A DNA stretch of 64,000 bases from Sphingomonas sp. Leaf208 (GCF_001421415.1 NZ_LMKH01000001.1:1-64000), one strand, 5' to 3'. Shown: positions 53,761 to 62,893, numbered from the stretch's first letter. Made by a program: numbers and translations. The notes: a model not told the origin generated them from the sequence alone.

Positions 53761-55293
53761 TTGACCGAGAAACCAGTCCAGGGCTTTGCCGGCCTGTGGA
53801 ACATCAGCTTCGGCTTTTTCGGCATCCAGATCGGCTTCGCGTTGCAGAACGCCAATATGAGCCGGATCTTCCAGACGCTCGGCGGATCGCTCGACGATCT
53901 CTCCTATCTATGGGTCGCGGCACCGCTGACCGGTCTGCTCGTCCAGCCGATCATCGGCCACTACAGCGATCGCACCTGGACACGTTTCGGCCGCCGTCGT
54001 CCGTATTTCTTCGCCGGTGCCGTCCTCGCAGCACTCGCGCTGTTCGTGATGCCCGAGGCGAAGATGCTGTGGCTCGCCGCGCTGACGCTCTGGGTGCTCG
54101 ACGCCTCCGTCAACGTGTCGATGGAGCCGTTCCGCGCGTTCGTCGGCGACATGCTGCGGAAAGACCAGCACACCGCAGGCTATGCGCTCCAGACCGCGTT
54201 CATCGGCGCCGGCGCCGTCGTCGGCTCGATCTTTCCGTTTGCGCTGGCGCATCTCGGCGTGTCGGGCGATGCGCTCGCGGGCGTTCCCGACACCGTGCGC
54301 TACAGCTTCTGGTTCGGCGGCGCGGCACTGCTGCTCGCGGTCCTCTGGACGGTCGGCAACACGCGCGAATACAGCCCCGAACAGATGGCATCGTTCGCTG
54401 AATCTGACCGTGACGAGGCGCACAGCGCTCCGGTCCGCGCGCTCGCCAGTCGCAGCTTTGCGACCAGCATCGCCTGGATCGCCGCCGGGATCGCGGTCGT
54501 CGTCGCGGTGCCCGAACTGGCGTTGCAGAAGGAAGTGTACCTGCTCGGCGGCCTGCTCGTAGCCTATGGCGACGCCAGCCTCGCGGCCATCGTCCTCGCG
54601 CGCGGTGGCAATGGCGACAACGCGCTGAGCCAGATCGTCGGCGACTTCGCCGCGATGCCCAGCGTCATGAAGCGCTTGGCGCTCGTCCAGTTCTTCAGCT
54701 GGTCCGCGCTGTTCATCATGTGGATCTTCACCACGCCCGTCGTCGCGCAGTATATGTACGGGTCGAGCGACGCGACGAGCGCCGCCTACAATGCGGGCAG
54801 CGATTGGGTCGGCGTGCTGTTCGCAGTCTACAACGCCGTCGCCGCGCTGGTCGCGTTACTGATACTGCCGCGGTTGGCCAGCCGGATCGGCCGGGTCAAA
54901 ACGCATATCGCCTGCCTGCTGTGCGGCGCCGCGGGATTTGCGAGCTTCCTGATGGTGCGCGATCCAACGCTGCTGATCGTCAGCGAAGTCGGCGTCGGCA
55001 TCGCCTGGGCGTCGATCCTCGCCATGCCTTACGCGATCCTCGCCTCCAGCCTGCCCCAAACCAAGCTCGGCATCTACATGGGATTGTTCAACATCTTCAT
55101 CGTCTTGCCGCAGTTGCTGGTTGCGACGCTGATGGGGTCGGTGCTGAAGGCGTTCTTCCCGACCGAACCGATCTGGACGATGGCATTCGCCGCCATCGTA
55201 ATGATTCTCGCAGCCCTCGCGATGCTGCGCGTCCCCGAGGTTCCCGACAAGTTTGCCTGCTTGAGCAGCAGTAAACCGGAGCTGGACGGCTAG
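53761..55293 (+). CDS. MFS sugar transporter (SLC45/GPH-like), TTG start
   Basis: A 510-residue major facilitator protein with about 12 transmembrane helices. The N-terminal FGIQIGFALQNANMSRIFQT and the loop GHYSDRTWTRFGRRRPYF (around residues 66-82) are typical of the sucrose/maltose-proton symporter group found in Caulobacter and Xanthomonas sugar loci. The start is TTG at 53761 with CAGGAGAG seven bases upstream; the longer frame to 53602 reads through the DUF6445 promoter and is unlikely. It would carry maltose or glucose released in the periplasm across the inner membrane. It is divergent from DUF6445. Confidence 0.88.
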   Translation: MTEKPVQGFAGLWNISFGFFGIQIGFALQNANMSRIFQTLGGSLDDLSYLWVAAPLTGLLVQPIIGHYSDRTWTRFGRRRPYFFAGAVLAALALFVMPEAKMLWLAALTLWVLDASVNVSMEPFRAFVGDMLRKDQHTAGYALQTAFIGAGAVVGSIFPFALAHLGVSGDALAGVPDTVRYSFWFGGAALLLAVLWTVGNTREYSPEQMASFAESDRDEAHSAPVRALASRSFATSIAWIAAGIAVVVAVPELALQKEVYLLGGLLVAYGDASLAAIVLARGGNGDNALSQIVGDFAAMPSVMKRLALVQFFSWSALFIMWIFTTPVVAQYMYGSSDATSAAYNAGSDWVGVLFAVYNAVAALVALLILPRLASRIGRVKTHIACLLCGAAGFASFLMVRDPTLLIVSEVGVGIAWASILAMPYAILASSLPQTKLGIYMGLFNIFIVLPQLLVATLMGSVLKAFFPTEPIWTMAFAAIVMILAALAMLRVPEVPDKFACLSSSKPELDG

Positions 55294-55708
55294 AGATGGG
55301 GCCGCGCGATGGGGGCGACGTATGCGACGTCTTCGGTGCGCGCGTCGCTGGACATCGGCGATCTGTCTGATGCGCTTGCCAACCTTGGGGACGAAACCTC
55401 GATCGGACTTGCGTAAGCGGCGATTTCTCAAGACCCGATGCGGTATGTGACGGCCTGGATCTTCAGAGCGCCCCGCTGATTACTCAGGGCTCGGATGGCA
55501 CGCAATCGTCGCATAGCCGCCTTCTGCAGGTAACAATATATAATCGCGCAGTCCGAGCTGTATCATTCGAGCAAGGCTAAGGACGTTTGCCCCCGTTTAA
55601 TGAGGGTCGAAAGTTGCGAACCCGAAAATCCTCGGAACTTCGCTTTGTGGATCTTCCGGTTTAGCCTCCGTGTTCAAACCATCCATCAGTCCCATTCGCT
55701 TTGATTGC
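55294..55708. other. Gap between the alpha-glucan locus and the two-component system
   Basis: No gene supported on either strand. A 35-codon ORF at 55309-55416 has no ribosome-binding site and no recognised family. The right part (55540-55700) is less GC-rich than its surroundings. Confidence 0.5.
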
Positions 55709-56905
55709 TCAGCTGGTCGGAACGGAAGGAACGGTGCCCTCGAACCGTGTGTTGCCGGGGAGAGAATGGGCGAGGCTGAGATCGCCGTCGTGCCCCCGGA
55801 AGATCTGCCGGGCGAGCGCTAGACCCACGCCCGTGCCCTCGGTCTTGGTCGTGAAGAAGGGGCGGAAGATGTCGACCTGGTTTGCGACGGGGATACCGGG
55901 GCCGGTGTCCGTCATCGTGAACTGCGTTTGGCCGACAAGGGCGGAGATGGTGAGCGTGACCCGCGCATCGAACGAGCCGTGCAACGCCTCGGCTGCGTTC
56001 TGCAACACCGCCCAGAGCGCTGCGGTCAGTTGATCCGGGTCGGCCAGCAGATGGGCCGGTGCGTCCAGGAGGTCGGTCGTAAACGCGACTCCCGGCCATC
56101 TCGTCGTAAACAATGCTGCCAGATCGCTGACGAACCCGGCCAGAGGAATACGCTCCACCGAGGGGGCGGGCAGCTTCGCCAACGCACGGTAGCTTTCGCC
56201 GAACCGGTGCAGACTGGCGGCGCGGCGCGCGACGGTCTCGACCGCGTCGCGTACCTTGGGCAGCGTCGGGTCCGGATCGTCGAGCATCGCCACCGCGGTC
56301 TCGGCTAGCGAGGCGATCGGGGTGAGGGCGTTGACGATCTCGTGGCTCAGGACCTGGACGAGCTCGCGCAACGCGGCGGCCTCGGCGGCCTTCAGTTCGG
56401 CGTCGATGTCGATCAGCGCGCCGATCCGCGTCATCCGCCCTGCCAGCGCAAGGTCGCCGGTGGCCAGCGCGAAGCTCCGGATGTCGGTGTCGTGCCCGAT
56501 CTCGATCGTGGCGGTGCGGCCCGGGCGGGTGTCGGCGAGCGCGGAAACGAGCTCCTCAGGCGGATCGACGACAAGATCGCCCGCGCCGAGCAATCGCCGC
56601 GCGGCGCGGTTGACTGCGCGCAACCGGCCGTCTTCGAGCGCGACCAAGGGCGCTGGCGACAGATCGAGATAGGCGTTCAGACGGCGCCGTTCCTCCTCTC
56701 CGGCGGACGCGGCCGGGATTGGTGGCGCCGGCATCGGCGAGCGCTGACCAGCGTCTACCATGTCGAGTGCGGCGATCCAGATCGCGATCATCGCCGCGAG
56801 GAGCGCGGTGGCGTACAGACCGCGTGTGGCCGCCACCGCACCACTGGCACCGGCCGCAGCTATCACCAGCGCGCGTACCACCGCGCGCATCCGGTTAGAG
56901 GCCAT
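55709..56905 (-). CDS. Membrane-bound sensor histidine kinase
   Basis: A 398-residue kinase. Two transmembrane helices (ALVIAAAGASGAVAATRG and LYATALLAAMIAIWIAALDM) sit at the N-terminus with almost no periplasmic loop, so it senses within the membrane or cytoplasm. A PAS-like stretch follows (LSPAPLVALEDGRLRAVNRA). The dimerisation helix has His188 in LSHEIVNALTPIA. The ATPase has the N-box QNAAEALHG, DTGPGIP and GTGVGLALARQI. Its start overlaps the end of the regulator gene by 11 bases, so the two form one operon. Confidence 0.92.
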   Translation of the reverse strand: MASNRMRAVVRALVIAAAGASGAVAATRGLYATALLAAMIAIWIAALDMVDAGQRSPMPAPPIPAASAGEEERRRLNAYLDLSPAPLVALEDGRLRAVNRAARRLLGAGDLVVDPPEELVSALADTRPGRTATIEIGHDTDIRSFALATGDLALAGRMTRIGALIDIDAELKAAEAAALRELVQVLSHEIVNALTPIASLAETAVAMLDDPDPTLPKVRDAVETVARRAASLHRFGESYRALAKLPAPSVERIPLAGFVSDLAALFTTRWPGVAFTTDLLDAPAHLLADPDQLTAALWAVLQNAAEALHGSFDARVTLTISALVGQTQFTMTDTGPGIPVANQVDIFRPFFTTKTEGTGVGLALARQIFRGHDGDLSLAHSLPGNTRFEGTVPSVPTS

Positions 56906-58136
56906 AGCGCGCCATCCGGCGATAGAGCGCCGCGCGAGTCAGTCCGAGCTGTACGGCGGCGCGGCTGACGTTGAAGGCGTGGCGTTCGAGTGCTGCTGTG
57001 ATCAGCGTTTCCTCGTTGCGCGCGAGTGACAGATCGGGGGCAAGCGATTGCGGCTCGGCGCTGCCGGGTGAACGCAGCAGGTCGCCGATCGCGTAAGTCT
57101 CGCCATTGCCGAGCAGCACCGCGCGTTCCATCGTCTGGCGCAGGCCGCGGACGTTGTCGGGCCAGCGATCCGCCGCGATCGCCTGCACCGCGTCTGCATC
57201 GAGTGGTTTGAGGGGCTTGCCGTGGCGGTAGGCGAACAGCGCGAGGAAATGGCGTGCGAGCAGCACCGCATCGCCCGCGCGATCGACGAGCGGCGGGAGG
57301 GCGATTTCGATCGTTCCGACCCGGTCGAGCAAATCTTCGCCGATCGCCCCCTGAACGCCGGTGCGATCCAGTCGCGTGGTCGCGATGACGCGGATGCCGT
57401 CGAGCGCTGACAGGAGAACGCCGTTGAGCGCACGAGGCAGGCGGTCGATATGGTCGATGACCAACAACCCGCCAGCGGCCGCCGCCGTTTGCTGGGCGAT
57501 GACGGCGGCGTCCGCGGCCTCGGCGTCCAACGTGATGAGCGGCAGGGCGGCGTGGGGCGAGGTCTGATGAACCAGTCGGGCGATCAGCGTCTTGCCGGTG
57601 CCCGCAGCGCCGTGGATCAGGATCGGGGCCGCGGTCGGCGCGACGCGAGCGACCAGGTCGCGCGCGCGCGTGATCCCGGCGCTTTCGCCGAGCAGGATGC
57701 CGTCATGGACGGGCGGTGTCGCCGCTGTCTCCAGCTTCGCGCGGCACAGCGCCAGCCCGCGCTCTACCGTGGTCAGCAGGCGTTCGTTGTTCCAGGGCTT
57801 GATCACGAAGTCGGTCGCGCCGCTGCGCATCGCCCGGACGGCGACCGCGATCCCGCTATGCCCGGTGACGACGATGACGACGGCGCGCGCGTCTGCTGCG
57901 ATCAGCCGGTCGAGCATCGCGAACCCCTCCTCGCCGGTGGTCCGTCCGCGCGCGAAGTTGAGATCGAGCAGGATGACGTCGATCGGTTCACCCGCGAGCA
58001 GCACCCAGGCCGCCTCCGGGTTCGCCGCGGTCGAGACGCGCATGCCGTGCCGTTCGAGCAACAACCGCGCTGCCTTGGCGATGTCGGGATCGTCGTCGAT
58101 GACCAGGATATGCGATTCGGTTGACATGGCCGTCAT
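56895..58136 (-). CDS. NtrC-like response regulator with a degenerate AAA+ domain
   Basis: A 413-residue regulator (410 if the ATG at 58127 is used). The receiver domain has Asp58 in VILLDLNFARG and Lys in DFVIKPW. The AAA+ domain has a Walker A (HGAAGTGKTLIARL), but the GAFTGA loop that contacts sigma-54 is absent. Walker B reads LLVIDHID, with His where Asp-Glu is expected. The C-terminal Fis-type HTH is intact (HAFNVSRAAVQLGLTRAALY). It may therefore work without sigma-54, as Rhodobacter NtrC does. It is divergent from the exporter operon and adjoins the symmetric site at 58139. Confidence 0.9.
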   Translation of the reverse strand: MTAMSTESHILVIDDDPDIAKAARLLLERHGMRVSTAANPEAAWVLLAGEPIDVILLDLNFARGRTTGEEGFAMLDRLIAADARAVVIVVTGHSGIAVAVRAMRSGATDFVIKPWNNERLLTTVERGLALCRAKLETAATPPVHDGILLGESAGITRARDLVARVAPTAAPILIHGAAGTGKTLIARLVHQTSPHAALPLITLDAEAADAAVIAQQTAAAAGGLLVIDHIDRLPRALNGVLLSALDGIRVIATTRLDRTGVQGAIGEDLLDRVGTIEIALPPLVDRAGDAVLLARHFLALFAYRHGKPLKPLDADAVQAIAADRWPDNVRGLRQTMERAVLLGNGETYAIGDLLRSPGSAEPQSLAPDLSLARNEETLITAALERHAFNVSRAAVQLGLTRAALYRRMARYGL

Positions 58137-58138
58137 AG

Positions 58139-58154
58139 TGTCCGGAAACGGACA
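58139..58154. promoter_or_regulatory. Probable response-regulator operator (TGTCCG-N4-CGGACA)
   Basis: A perfect inverted repeat TGTCCG-GAAA-CGGACA lies three bases from the regulator start, in the 117-base divergent gap. Its right half extended (CGGACAGT) appears again inverted as ACTGTCCG at 58245-58252, beside the HlyD start. Repeated half-sites on both sides of the promoters suggest binding by the neighbouring Fis-type regulator. Confidence 0.6.
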
Positions 58155-58253
58155 GTTGGTACAGTCGGGTGCGTGATTCAGCTACGGGGCGCGGAATTAT
58201 GCAGCGTTGGCAGTAGCTTAGGATCTGGTTGATCCGTCCCGTACACTGTCCGC

Positions 58254-59537
58254 ATGACAGAGACGACCCTGCCTGGAACGGGCGCCGCGATGGACCGGCG
58301 TATCGAGCGTCCGCACGCCAAGCGGCGCAAGCGTATCGTGCGCGGTGCGCTTGCAATCGCGGTGGTGGCTGCGGCGGTGTTGCTGTGGCTGCTGATGCCC
58401 GGCGCCAATGCGCTGACCGTCGACGCCGCCGCGATCCGTATCGGCGATGTCGTGCGCGCGCCGTTCCGCGATTTCGTGCCGCTCCGCGCCGAGGTGGCGC
58501 CGTTGCGCACGGTGTTCGTGACCGCGATCTCGGGCGGGCAGGTCGCCGACCTCGCCACCAGCGATGGCGCGATGGTCGCCGCCGGCACGCCGCTCGCACG
58601 TTTGTCTAATCCGTCGCTCGAACTCGACGTGGCCAGCCGCTCGGCGGAGATCGTCGGGCAGTTGAGTGCGATCAGCGGCCAGCGGCTGTCGGTCCAGAAC
58701 ACGCGGCAGGATGGCGCGCGCGATCTGGCCGAGGCGCGCAACGCGCTGTCCAAGGCGCGGACGTTGCTCGCGCAGAAGCAGGTGCTGTTTGACCGGGGCA
58801 TCATCACGCGCGCCGCTATCGATCCGGTGCGCGAGGATGTCGGGTATCAGCAGGCGCGCGTTGCCGCGCTCGATCGTGGGACCGCCGAGGCTGGGGTGAC
58901 GTTGGCGGATCAGTCGTCAGGCATCGCCGCGACCGCGCGGCAGTTGCGCGAGAGCCTGGCGATGGTTCGGGCGAGTCTCTCCGCGCTGGTGCTGCGCGCG
59001 CCCGTCGCGGGACGGCTTACCGCCTTCACGCTCCAGCCCGGGCAGACGCTCAAGGCCGGCGATCCGGTCGGGCAGATCGACTCCGAGGGCCAGTGGAAGC
59101 TGACTGCCGATGTCGACCAATTCTATCTCGGGCGCGTCCGGGTAGGGCTCGGCGCGGCGGCCGACATCGACGGTCGGAGCTATGCGATGTCGGTCATCAA
59201 AATCCTGCCGCAGGTGACCGAGGGCCGGTTTCGCGTCGAACTCGGCTTTCGCGGCGCGGCACCCACGGGACTGAACCGCGGCCAGACGCTCGACGTCCGC
59301 CTCGTGCTCGGCGCGGACCGGACCGCGGTGGTGGCGCCGTCGGGCGGCTGGCTCGATGCGGGCGGTACCACCGCTTTCGTGCTCGACGGGAACGCGAAGG
59401 CCGTCCGGCGGGCGATCGTCACCGGCCGACGCAATCCCGATCAGGTCGAGATCGTCTCCGGCCTCGCGCCCGGCGAGCGGATCGTGACCACCGCGCTTGG
59501 CACCTACACCCCCTTCCAGACCCTCCTCATCCGATAG
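58254..59537 (+). CDS. HlyD/MacA-type periplasmic adaptor
   Basis: A 427-residue membrane-fusion protein. One transmembrane helix (ALAIAVVAAAVLLWLLMPGA) follows a basic N-terminus. It then has the lipoyl-like halves (GGQVADLATSDGAMVAAGTP and LRAPVAGRLTAFTLQPGQTL) around a coiled-coil hairpin (about residues 125-240), and beta-barrel domains. It links an inner-membrane ABC transporter to an outer-membrane channel; no TolC-like gene is in the window. The ATG at 58254 has no clear ribosome-binding site and abuts the operator half-site; an in-frame ATG at 58290 is possible. It is the first gene of the exporter operon. Confidence 0.9.
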   Translation: MTETTLPGTGAAMDRRIERPHAKRRKRIVRGALAIAVVAAAVLLWLLMPGANALTVDAAAIRIGDVVRAPFRDFVPLRAEVAPLRTVFVTAISGGQVADLATSDGAMVAAGTPLARLSNPSLELDVASRSAEIVGQLSAISGQRLSVQNTRQDGARDLAEARNALSKARTLLAQKQVLFDRGIITRAAIDPVREDVGYQQARVAALDRGTAEAGVTLADQSSGIAATARQLRESLAMVRASLSALVLRAPVAGRLTAFTLQPGQTLKAGDPVGQIDSEGQWKLTADVDQFYLGRVRVGLGAAADIDGRSYAMSVIKILPQVTEGRFRVELGFRGAAPTGLNRGQTLDVRLVLGADRTAVVAPSGGWLDAGGTTAFVLDGNAKAVRRAIVTGRRNPDQVEIVSGLAPGERIVTTALGTYTPFQTLLIR

Positions 59538-59545
59538 GATTCGAT

Positions 59546-60226
59546 ATGATCCAGTTACAGGACCTCAGCCGCACCTATGCCTCGGACGAGGTCGAGACGA
59601 CTGCGCTCGGCGGCATCGACCTAGCGGTCGAGGCGGGTGAATTCGTCGCGATCATGGGGCCGTCGGGCTGCGGCAAATCGACGCTGCTCAATATCATCGG
59701 CACGATCGACCGGCCCACGGACGGACGGTATCTGTTCGAAGGGGCCGATATCGCGCGCGCGCCCGAAGCCGAACTCGCCAAGCTGCGCCGTGATCGACTG
59801 GGCTTCGTGTTCCAGAGCTTCAACCTGATCGACGAGCTGACGATCGCCGAGAATGTCGCGCTGGGTCTCGCCTATCGGACGATGCCCGCGCGCGAGAAGA
59901 AGGACCGCGTGGCGGCGGCGATGGACAGGGTCGGCATCGCCCACCGCCAGCGCCATCACCCGCATCAATTGTCGGGCGGCCAGCAACAGCGCGCGGCGAT
60001 CGCCCGCGCGATCGTCGGCGAGCCGCGGCTGATCCTCGCCGACGAGCCGACCGGCAACCTCGATACCGAGAACGGCGCGCAGGTGATGGACATCCTCGGC
60101 CAGCTGAACGCCGAGGGCGCGACGATCGTGATGGTCACACACAGCCCGTCGCACGCCGATATCGCCAAGCGGACGGTGCACATGCTCGATGGCCGCATCC
60201 TGTCGTCGGCACGGCGCGCCGCCTGA
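59546..60226 (+). CDS. ABC transporter ATP-binding protein (MacB/LolD type)
   Basis: A 226-residue ATPase, the usual size of LolD-like subunits. Walker A is GPSGCGKST, the Q-loop FVFQSFNLI, the signature LSGGQQQR, Walker B LILADEPTG and the H-loop VTHSP. The N-terminal VETTALGGIDLAVEAGEFVA is typical of the MacB group that powers mechanotransmission with FtsX-fold permeases. It begins nine bases after the adaptor gene, and its stop shares one base with the start of a 38-codon gene (TGATG). Confidence 0.93.
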   Translation: MIQLQDLSRTYASDEVETTALGGIDLAVEAGEFVAIMGPSGCGKSTLLNIIGTIDRPTDGRYLFEGADIARAPEAELAKLRRDRLGFVFQSFNLIDELTIAENVALGLAYRTMPAREKKDRVAAAMDRVGIAHRQRHHPHQLSGGQQQRAAIARAIVGEPRLILADEPTGNLDTENGAQVMDILGQLNAEGATIVMVTHSPSHADIAKRTVHMLDGRILSSARRAA

Positions 60227-60342
60227 TGCGCCGCTCGCTCCAGATGCTCGTGCTGATGCTGCTCGTGGTGGTCCTCGTCCGCCATCTCGCCGCGACCAAG
60301 TCCGGCCCCAAGCCCGGCCCCGATGCCGCAAGCGACGCCTGA
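60226..60342 (+). CDS. 38-residue membrane microprotein inside the exporter operon
   Basis: A small ORF of 38 residues whose ATG overlaps the ATPase stop (TGATG), so its translation is coupled. It begins MRRSLQ, followed by one hydrophobic helix (MLVLMLLVVVLVRHLA) and a Pro/Gly/Lys-rich tail (TKSGPKPGPDAASDA), as expected for a single-pass inner-membrane peptide. It fills almost all of the space between the ATPase and the permease, whose start is 11 bases later. I recognise no family. It may be a small accessory subunit of the exporter, or a coupling ORF without function as a protein. Confidence 0.6.
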   Translation: MRRSLQMLVLMLLVVVLVRHLAATKSGPKPGPDAASDA

Positions 60343-60352
60343 AGGAACCGCC

Positions 60353-62770
60353 ATGTCCGCACTCACCAGCCTCTATCGGTCGCTCGCGCATCACCGCCTG
60401 TTCGCGCTCCTCAACATCGGCGGTCTCGCACTGGGGATCGCGACGTTCCTCGTGCTGTTCCTCTTCGTCCGGTTCGAGACCGGGTACGACCGCGTATTGC
60501 CGCAGCAAGACCGGTTGTGGGTGATGGAGGAACGCTATGTGATGCCGGGCTATCCGGCGGACACCAACCCGAACACGATGGGCAGCGAACTCAAGATCCT
60601 GCAGGCGGATTACCCGCAGCTGGTCGGCACGCGCTACATGAACATGGCGGCGACGGTGCAGCAGGGCGGGCAGGCGACCGCCGAGGATTTGGGCACGGTC
60701 GACCCGAACTTCTTCGATCTCATGCGCTTTCCCGCGGTCGAGGGGAATCCAGCGGCAACGCTCGCCGATCCGAACGGCCTGGTGGTCACGCAGAAGACCG
60801 CGCGGAAATATTTCGGGAGCCAGTCGGCGATCGGCCGGACGCTGCAACTGTCGATCGATGGGACGACCTATCCCTACAAGGTCGGGGCGGTCCTGCGCGA
60901 CATGCCCGACGACGTCACGTTCAAGAGCGAGATGTTCGCGCAAATCTCACGGACTCGCTTCGGCAACGAGTGGTGGGAGCATTGGGGCAGCGCGTCGCTG
61001 ACCACGTTCCTGCGGTTTCCCGATGCGGTGGCAGCGCGGGTGTTCGAGGCGCAGTTGCCATCCTTTCTCGACCGCCATGCCTATGCCGGCGGCAATCTGA
61101 AGAAAGGCGAGTATTTCCAGTCGCTGCGGCCGCTGACCGCGATGCATCTGTATAGTCCGGGTGATCGCGCGATCGTTACAACTCTGGGTGCGGTCGGGTT
61201 GCTGACGCTGCTCATCGCCATCGTGAACTACGTCAATCTCGCGACCGCACGCGCTGGGCTACGCGCGCGCGAAGTGGCGATGCGCAAGGTCCTGGGTGGC
61301 ACGCGGCGGTCGCTCATCCGCCAGTTCCTGGGCGAGGCGCTGGCGACGGTCGCTGTGGCGGCGCTGATCGGGCTCGCGCTGGCCGAGATCGCGCTGCCTT
61401 TCATCAATGCGCTTGGCGGAACGACACTGGCGATCCGCTACGTCGGATGGGACGGCGTCGTCCTGCCGCTGGTCCTGCTGGTCCTCGGCATCGCTTTGGT
61501 CGCGGGGCTGTATCCCGCGTTCGTGCTGTCGGGATTTCGCCCTGCCGCAGTGCTCGCCTCGACGCGAGCACCAGGTGGCGGGCGTAGCGGGACTCGTCTA
61601 CGGAGCGCCCTAGTGGTCGTGCAGTTTGCGATCGCAATCGCGTTCGCCATCGCGACCGGAGTCATGCTCAAACAGACCGAGCATATCCGTGACGCCGATG
61701 TCGGGTTTCGCCGCGACGGCTTGATGATCGTCCGCTCGCTGATGACCGGCGGGATCGACTCCCCACAGCGCGCTGCGATCCTGCGCAGCCTCGCGGCGGC
61801 CCCCGGCGTCACCGGCGTCACCGTCGCCAACAATGCCCCGGGCGACCAGAGCACGACCAATTTCTCGGGATACAGCCGTGCAGGCGCGTCGGGCAGCAAG
61901 ATATCGTTGATGGATGTCGGCACCGGCCGCGACTATTTCCGCGTGTACGGCGCGCGTCTCGTCGCGGGGCGCTTGTTCGACGCCGCGCATGCCGACGACC
62001 GCGGCCTGTTGACGCTTGCCGAACGCAAGAGGGCAGGGCCTAATGTGGTGATCAACCGGACGGCGGTGACAGCGCTGGGCTTCGCGTCGCCGGCCGCAGC
62101 ACTGGGGCAGTCGATCAACGACGGCGAGCGGGACTCGACCATTATCGGCATAGTCGACGATCTGCGCTTCAGGAGCCCGCGCGATGCCGTCACGCCGGTC
62201 GCCTACACCTACAACACCGTCGATATCCTCTCGCCGTTCGCGGCGGTGCGCTATGCCGGCCGCGATGCGAAGACGATGATGGCGGCACTCGAGGCGGCGT
62301 GGAAGCGCGTCGTTCCCGGCGTTCCGTTCGAGGCGCGCTCGGTCGAGGACAATCTGTACCAGCGCTATTACAAGGCGGATGCGCAACGCTCGCGGCTGTT
62401 CACGATCGGTGCGGTGCTGGCGATCCTGATTGGCTGCATCGGGCTCTACGGCCTGGCGGCGTTCGACACCGCGCGACGCGTCAAGGAGATCGGCATCCGC
62501 AAGACGCTCGGTGCCTCGACAGCCGAGGTGTTGCGGCTGTTGATCGGGCAGTTCCTGCGCCCCGTGATCCTCGCCAACCTCGTCGCGTGGCCGCTCGCCT
62601 ATGTCGCGATGCAGCGCTGGCTAGGCGGGTTCGACGACCGCATCGCGCTGTCGCCGTTGTTCTTCGTCGGCGCGTCGTTCGCCGCAGCGCTGATCGCGAG
62701 CGCGACCGTCTTCGGCCAGGCATGGCGCGTCGCCCGCGCCGAGCCCGCGCGCGCGCTACGCCACGAATAG
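60353..62770 (+). CDS. FtsX/MacB-type ABC permease
   Basis: An 805-residue permease with two FtsX modules. Each has an N-terminal helix, a large periplasmic MacB_PCD-like domain and three further helices. The first module starts SLYRSLAHHRLFALLNIGGL and carries AREVAMRKVLGGTRRSLIRQ; the second ends with VKEIGIRKTLGASTAEVLRL. The start at 60353 has GAAGGA upstream; the longer frame to 60323 is not needed. With the ATPase and adaptor it forms a MacAB-like efflux system, likely for an antibiotic, peptide or lipid. Homologues often occur as several paralogous permeases in a row, and here a second one is truncated just downstream. Confidence 0.92.
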   Translation: MSALTSLYRSLAHHRLFALLNIGGLALGIATFLVLFLFVRFETGYDRVLPQQDRLWVMEERYVMPGYPADTNPNTMGSELKILQADYPQLVGTRYMNMAATVQQGGQATAEDLGTVDPNFFDLMRFPAVEGNPAATLADPNGLVVTQKTARKYFGSQSAIGRTLQLSIDGTTYPYKVGAVLRDMPDDVTFKSEMFAQISRTRFGNEWWEHWGSASLTTFLRFPDAVAARVFEAQLPSFLDRHAYAGGNLKKGEYFQSLRPLTAMHLYSPGDRAIVTTLGAVGLLTLLIAIVNYVNLATARAGLRAREVAMRKVLGGTRRSLIRQFLGEALATVAVAALIGLALAEIALPFINALGGTTLAIRYVGWDGVVLPLVLLVLGIALVAGLYPAFVLSGFRPAAVLASTRAPGGGRSGTRLRSALVVVQFAIAIAFAIATGVMLKQTEHIRDADVGFRRDGLMIVRSLMTGGIDSPQRAAILRSLAAAPGVTGVTVANNAPGDQSTTNFSGYSRAGASGSKISLMDVGTGRDYFRVYGARLVAGRLFDAAHADDRGLLTLAERKRAGPNVVINRTAVTALGFASPAAALGQSINDGERDSTIIGIVDDLRFRSPRDAVTPVAYTYNTVDILSPFAAVRYAGRDAKTMMAALEAAWKRVVPGVPFEARSVEDNLYQRYYKADAQRSRLFTIGAVLAILIGCIGLYGLAAFDTARRVKEIGIRKTLGASTAEVLRLLIGQFLRPVILANLVAWPLAYVAMQRWLGGFDDRIALSPLFFVGASFAAALIASATVFGQAWRVARAEPARALRHE

Positions 62771-62780
62771 GGGCCGGTCG

Positions 62781-62873
62781 ATGTCCTCAGCCTTCCCGAC
62801 GCTGTACCGTTCGCTCGCCCGCCATCGGCTACACGCCGTCCTCAACATGGGCGGGCGGGCGCTCGGCATCGCG
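62781..62873 (+). pseudogene. Truncated second FtsX-type permease (first 31 codons)
   Basis: Ten bases after the permease stop a new ATG starts PTLYRSLARHRLHAVLNMGG and continues to RALGIA, closely matching the first residues of the intact permease. Homology ends at 62873 and the frame continues as unrelated sequence. This is the 5' stub of a paralogous permease, cut off by a deletion whose other side is the 3' end of the DUF885 gene. Confidence 0.8.
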
Positions 62874-62893
62874 TGTTGCCCCAGGACCAGCCG

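Noticed and set aside
55309..55416. 35-codon ORF after the MFS transporter
   Set aside because: No ribosome-binding site, no hydrophobic or known motif, and no coupling to a neighbour.
58205..58230. Sigma-54 promoter in the exporter gap (TTGGCAGTAGCTTAGG)
   Set aside because: TGGC is present but the TTGC element at the right distance is not, and the adjacent regulator lacks the sigma-54 contact loop.
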